49,423 nucleotides of DNA from an uncultured Oscillospiraceae bacterium (GTDB taxonomy: Bacteria; Bacillota; Clostridia; Oscillospirales; Oscillospiraceae). The notes under the pieces were generated by a model. The model saw nothing but the letters and a program-made list of their open reading frames with translations, had not been told where the DNA came from and ran no database searches. Position numbers and translations under genes: made by a program. The stretch spans positions 1-49,423 of the forward strand of contig CANQMW010000020.1 in the NCBI GenBank assembly GCA_947625045.1, written 5' to 3'. Shown piece by piece: positions 47,456 to 49,423 of the stretch (within the stretch, counting starts at the first letter, position 1; every line of letters starts with the position of its first letter).

Positions 47456-49423
47456 TCCTTTCCGCAAGAATCCCTGCTGGAACGCGCCGGGGAATTGGAA
47501 CTTCTTTTCTAATCCGTCAAAAGATACCACGATATATCCCCCGCCGACGCTCTGCACGATCCCCGTGCCGAACGCCTTGTGGAACACGGCGGACCCGGCG
47601 GCGACGCCGGACACATCCACGGCGGGAGCCGCCTTCTTTATCGGAGCCGGGGTGGGCGGTATATACGCGGGGCGGTAGGTGGGGATAGGCGTTTTCGCCG
47701 CGATGGGCGGCCGGGGCTCCGGCGGCTTCTTTGGCGCAGGGGACGGTTCCGGCTCGTCCTCCTCGTCCGGTACATCCTCCGCGTAATAGGGCCTGTCCGG
47801 CACGTCGTCCTCCGCCTGGGCCGGGGCCTCCATGGATCGGATGAGCTGGCCGGCCATGAGGTCGTAATCCTCCCGGGACAGCACCGTACTGTATAGCCCC
47901 ACGTCCCCGCCGGCGTGACGGTCGATGCCGGTGTAGGAGAGGCTGGCGTCCTCGTACCGCTTGAACTTATACACCGCGTCGTTCATCAGCGCCTCGTTGA
48001 ACACGTTCAGGGACACCAGCAGCTCGAAGTCCTTTACGTTCAGGCCTGTGACCTTCTTGAACAGCTCCGGCTCCAGCTGGGTGATCACGTCCTTGAGGCT
48101 GTATTCCCGGTAGTCGGTGAGGTACATGAACACCGGCACACGGGTGGCGAACTTGATGAGCTTCTCCTGGATCATCTTCCGCTTGGATTTGTATTCCTTC
48201 TCCGCCTCCGTCAGCTCTCTCTTCTGCTTCGGCGTCAGCTCCTCGCTCTCCCGCTTGGCCTTTTTCACTGCCTCGGACTTGTTGATGATGGTCTGGATGT
48301 CCGCGTTCAGGCTGCGGAAGCCCTCGATGCGCATGAGCGCATCCATGGCCTCTTTGCTTGCCAGCAGCCGGGCCAGAGTCTCGTTATCCACGTTCACCAG
48401 CAGCGCCGACTCCCACCGCTTGGCCAGCAGGGTGGCGGAGGTGCCCGCCATGGCGATGTCCAGTATGGCCGCCGCGTTGACCTGGCGCATGTTGATGCCG
48501 TCGTAGGCCAGCACCGGCAGGAAGTTTATAAACTCTCCCACCTTCCTCTCCGGGTTGCTCTCGCCCACGTTGAGCCGACAGCTGTAATCCGCGATCTGCT
48601 TCAGCGCCCGGTCCAGGGCGAAGTCAAAGACGTAGCACTCCTTCTTGATGATCTCCCGCTTGCCGCTGTCGTCCGTGACCTCCCAGGGGCTCTGCACCCG
48701 GAACGCCGCCTGAAAATATGTCTCCGGACTTGTCAGGTTGCGAAGCATGAAGATGCCAGTCCAGGGCTTGATGGTCACGCCGGTGGTCAGTTTGCCGCAG
48801 GACAGGGTGATGGTCTTGGTGGCCAGGGGGTCGGCCATGGCCCTTCGCACCGGTTCCAGGGCCTTCACGCCGATGCCCGCCTCCGTACCGGCGCAGACCA
48901 GCACGGCGTAGTCGTGGTAAAAGGCGTTCTGCCGCTGGGCCAGCAGATTCGCCATGGCCTGGCAGGACGCCACGTTGGGCAGGAACCACAGCGTATGCTG
49001 CAGCACGTTCAAAAGTCGCACGTCGGAAAAGGGCATGGGCGGCTTCTGCGCCCCTTGCTTCAGCTCATCCACCGTGGTCTCCAAAAACGCGCCCCGAATG
49101 AGGTCCAGCCACTTCTGCACATAGTCCTCATAGACGAACCGGGCCTCGCTGCCGCGCCCCTCGGCGGAGAAAAACACGTTCAGGTCGAACTCGTCAAACT
49201 CTCCCTGCCGGGCGATCTGCTGGATGCTCTCGGGTATCTTGTAGGTCAGCATGACCATCCGGGGCAGGGCGGCGTAGGGATTATCCTCCCCCACCCAGCT
49301 TTCCTTGGCCCGCTGCTCGTCGGAGTAGGTCCAGTTGTAGATCTGTTCCTCGATGAACTCGCCGGAATTCAGCGCCCGGAAGGGCGTGCCGGAGAGGTAG
49401 AGGTAATAGGACGTGGTGATGGG
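47453..49423 (-). CDS. Large DEAD/DEAH helicase of restriction-enzyme type, C-terminal part
   Basis: The frame is open through the right edge, so at least 656 C-terminal residues are present. YLYLSGTPFRALNSGEF at the edge is helicase motif III. KTITLSCGKLTTGVTIKPWTGIFMLRN and QAAFRVQSPW are motifs of the second RecA lobe as in type III restriction/ATP-dependent nucleases. A Lys/Glu coiled coil (KRELTEAEKEYKSKRKMIQEKL), a Pro-rich linker and a C-terminal SH3-like fold (AGSAVFHKAFGTGIVQSVGG) follow. The N-terminal nuclease, if any, is outside the window. High GC suggests long residence in this genome. Confidence 0.8.
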   Translation of the reverse strand, partial: PITTSYYLYLSGTPFRALNSGEFIEEQIYNWTYSDEQRAKESWVGEDNPYAALPRMVMLTYKIPESIQQIARQGEFDEFDLNVFFSAEGRGSEARFVYEDYVQKWLDLIRGAFLETTVDELKQGAQKPPMPFSDVRLLNVLQHTLWFLPNVASCQAMANLLAQRQNAFYHDYAVLVCAGTEAGIGVKALEPVRRAMADPLATKTITLSCGKLTTGVTIKPWTGIFMLRNLTSPETYFQAAFRVQSPWEVTDDSGKREIIKKECYVFDFALDRALKQIADYSCRLNVGESNPERKVGEFINFLPVLAYDGINMRQVNAAAILDIAMAGTSATLLAKRWESALLVNVDNETLARLLASKEAMDALMRIEGFRSLNADIQTIINKSEAVKKAKRESEELTPKQKRELTEAEKEYKSKRKMIQEKLIKFATRVPVFMYLTDYREYSLKDVITQLEPELFKKVTGLNVKDFELLVSLNVFNEALMNDAVYKFKRYEDASLSYTGIDRHAGGDVGLYSTVLSREDYDLMAGQLIRSMEAPAQAEDDVPDRPYYAEDVPDEEDEPEPSPAPKKPPEPRPPIAAKTPIPTYRPAYIPPTPAPIKKAAPAVDVSGVAAGSAVFHKAFGTGIVQSVGGGYIVVSFDGLEKKFQFPGAFQQGFLRKG

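Overview
The window looks like chromosome of a high-GC gut-type Clostridia (Oscillospiraceae-like Firmicute; my inference from AGGAGG ribosome sites, clostridial secreted proteins with C-terminal aromatic cell-wall-binding repeats, an AzlCD exporter and Firmicute mobilization modules). GC-rich core segments (1-18.2 kb and 47.4-49.4 kb) flank about 29 kb of lower-GC accessory DNA anchored at a tRNA-Arg gene.

Core left part (1-18.2 kb): the 3' end of pta; three secreted proteins ending in the same cell-wall-binding module (542-3037, 6015-7943, 12142-14601); an ECF sigma factor with a large membrane anti-sigma protein between the first two; tadA; a galactokinase-like GHMP kinase divergent from nicotinate phosphoribosyltransferase; a SUV3-like helicase; azlCD; and tRNA-Arg(CCG). 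The first two surface genes share a near-duplicate 5' leader with promoter, intrinsic terminator, a 9-bp end-to-end pairing and one stem with compensatory changes. This is a candidate regulatory RNA that I cannot assign to a known class. An intergenic hairpin repeat occurs three times beside these genes.

Element 1 (about 18217-38955, 20.7 kb) starts in the hairpin just after tRNA-Arg and ends one base after the stop codon of a large serine integrase. The 13-bp ends differ at one base. Joining the outer flanks restores a perfect inverted repeat, which predicts the empty site. Inside are a resolvase, a relaxase with accessory protein and candidate oriT hairpins, a complete type I restriction-modification operon (hsdMSR, with an extra C-terminal domain on HsdS), ParA plus a ribbon-helix-helix partner, a putative replication initiator followed by four 21-bp-period iterons and AT-rich palindromes, a DnaB-like helicase, an ArdC-like anti-restriction protein overlapping a ClpX-like AAA+ ATPase, and small proteins. 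No type IV secretion genes are visible, so it reads as a mobilizable integrative element with a plasmid replicon.

Right accessory part (39.1-47.4 kb): a small yjzC operon and a low-GC AAA ATPase lying between two copies of one hairpin; a second mobilization module (Cys-rich VLP protein, relaxase, MobC) without a recombinase; a RelB/RelE-type toxin-antitoxin pair; a PIN-like protein; a DUF6061-like gene broken by an amber codon; and an XRE regulator next to a perfect 17-bp inverted repeat. The window ends inside a large DEAD/DEAH helicase of restriction-enzyme type on the minus strand. A GC-rich candidate RNA with the core GGGGAGAGGAGGAGC occurs both upstream of this mobC and inside the chromosomal repeat at 8.4 kb.
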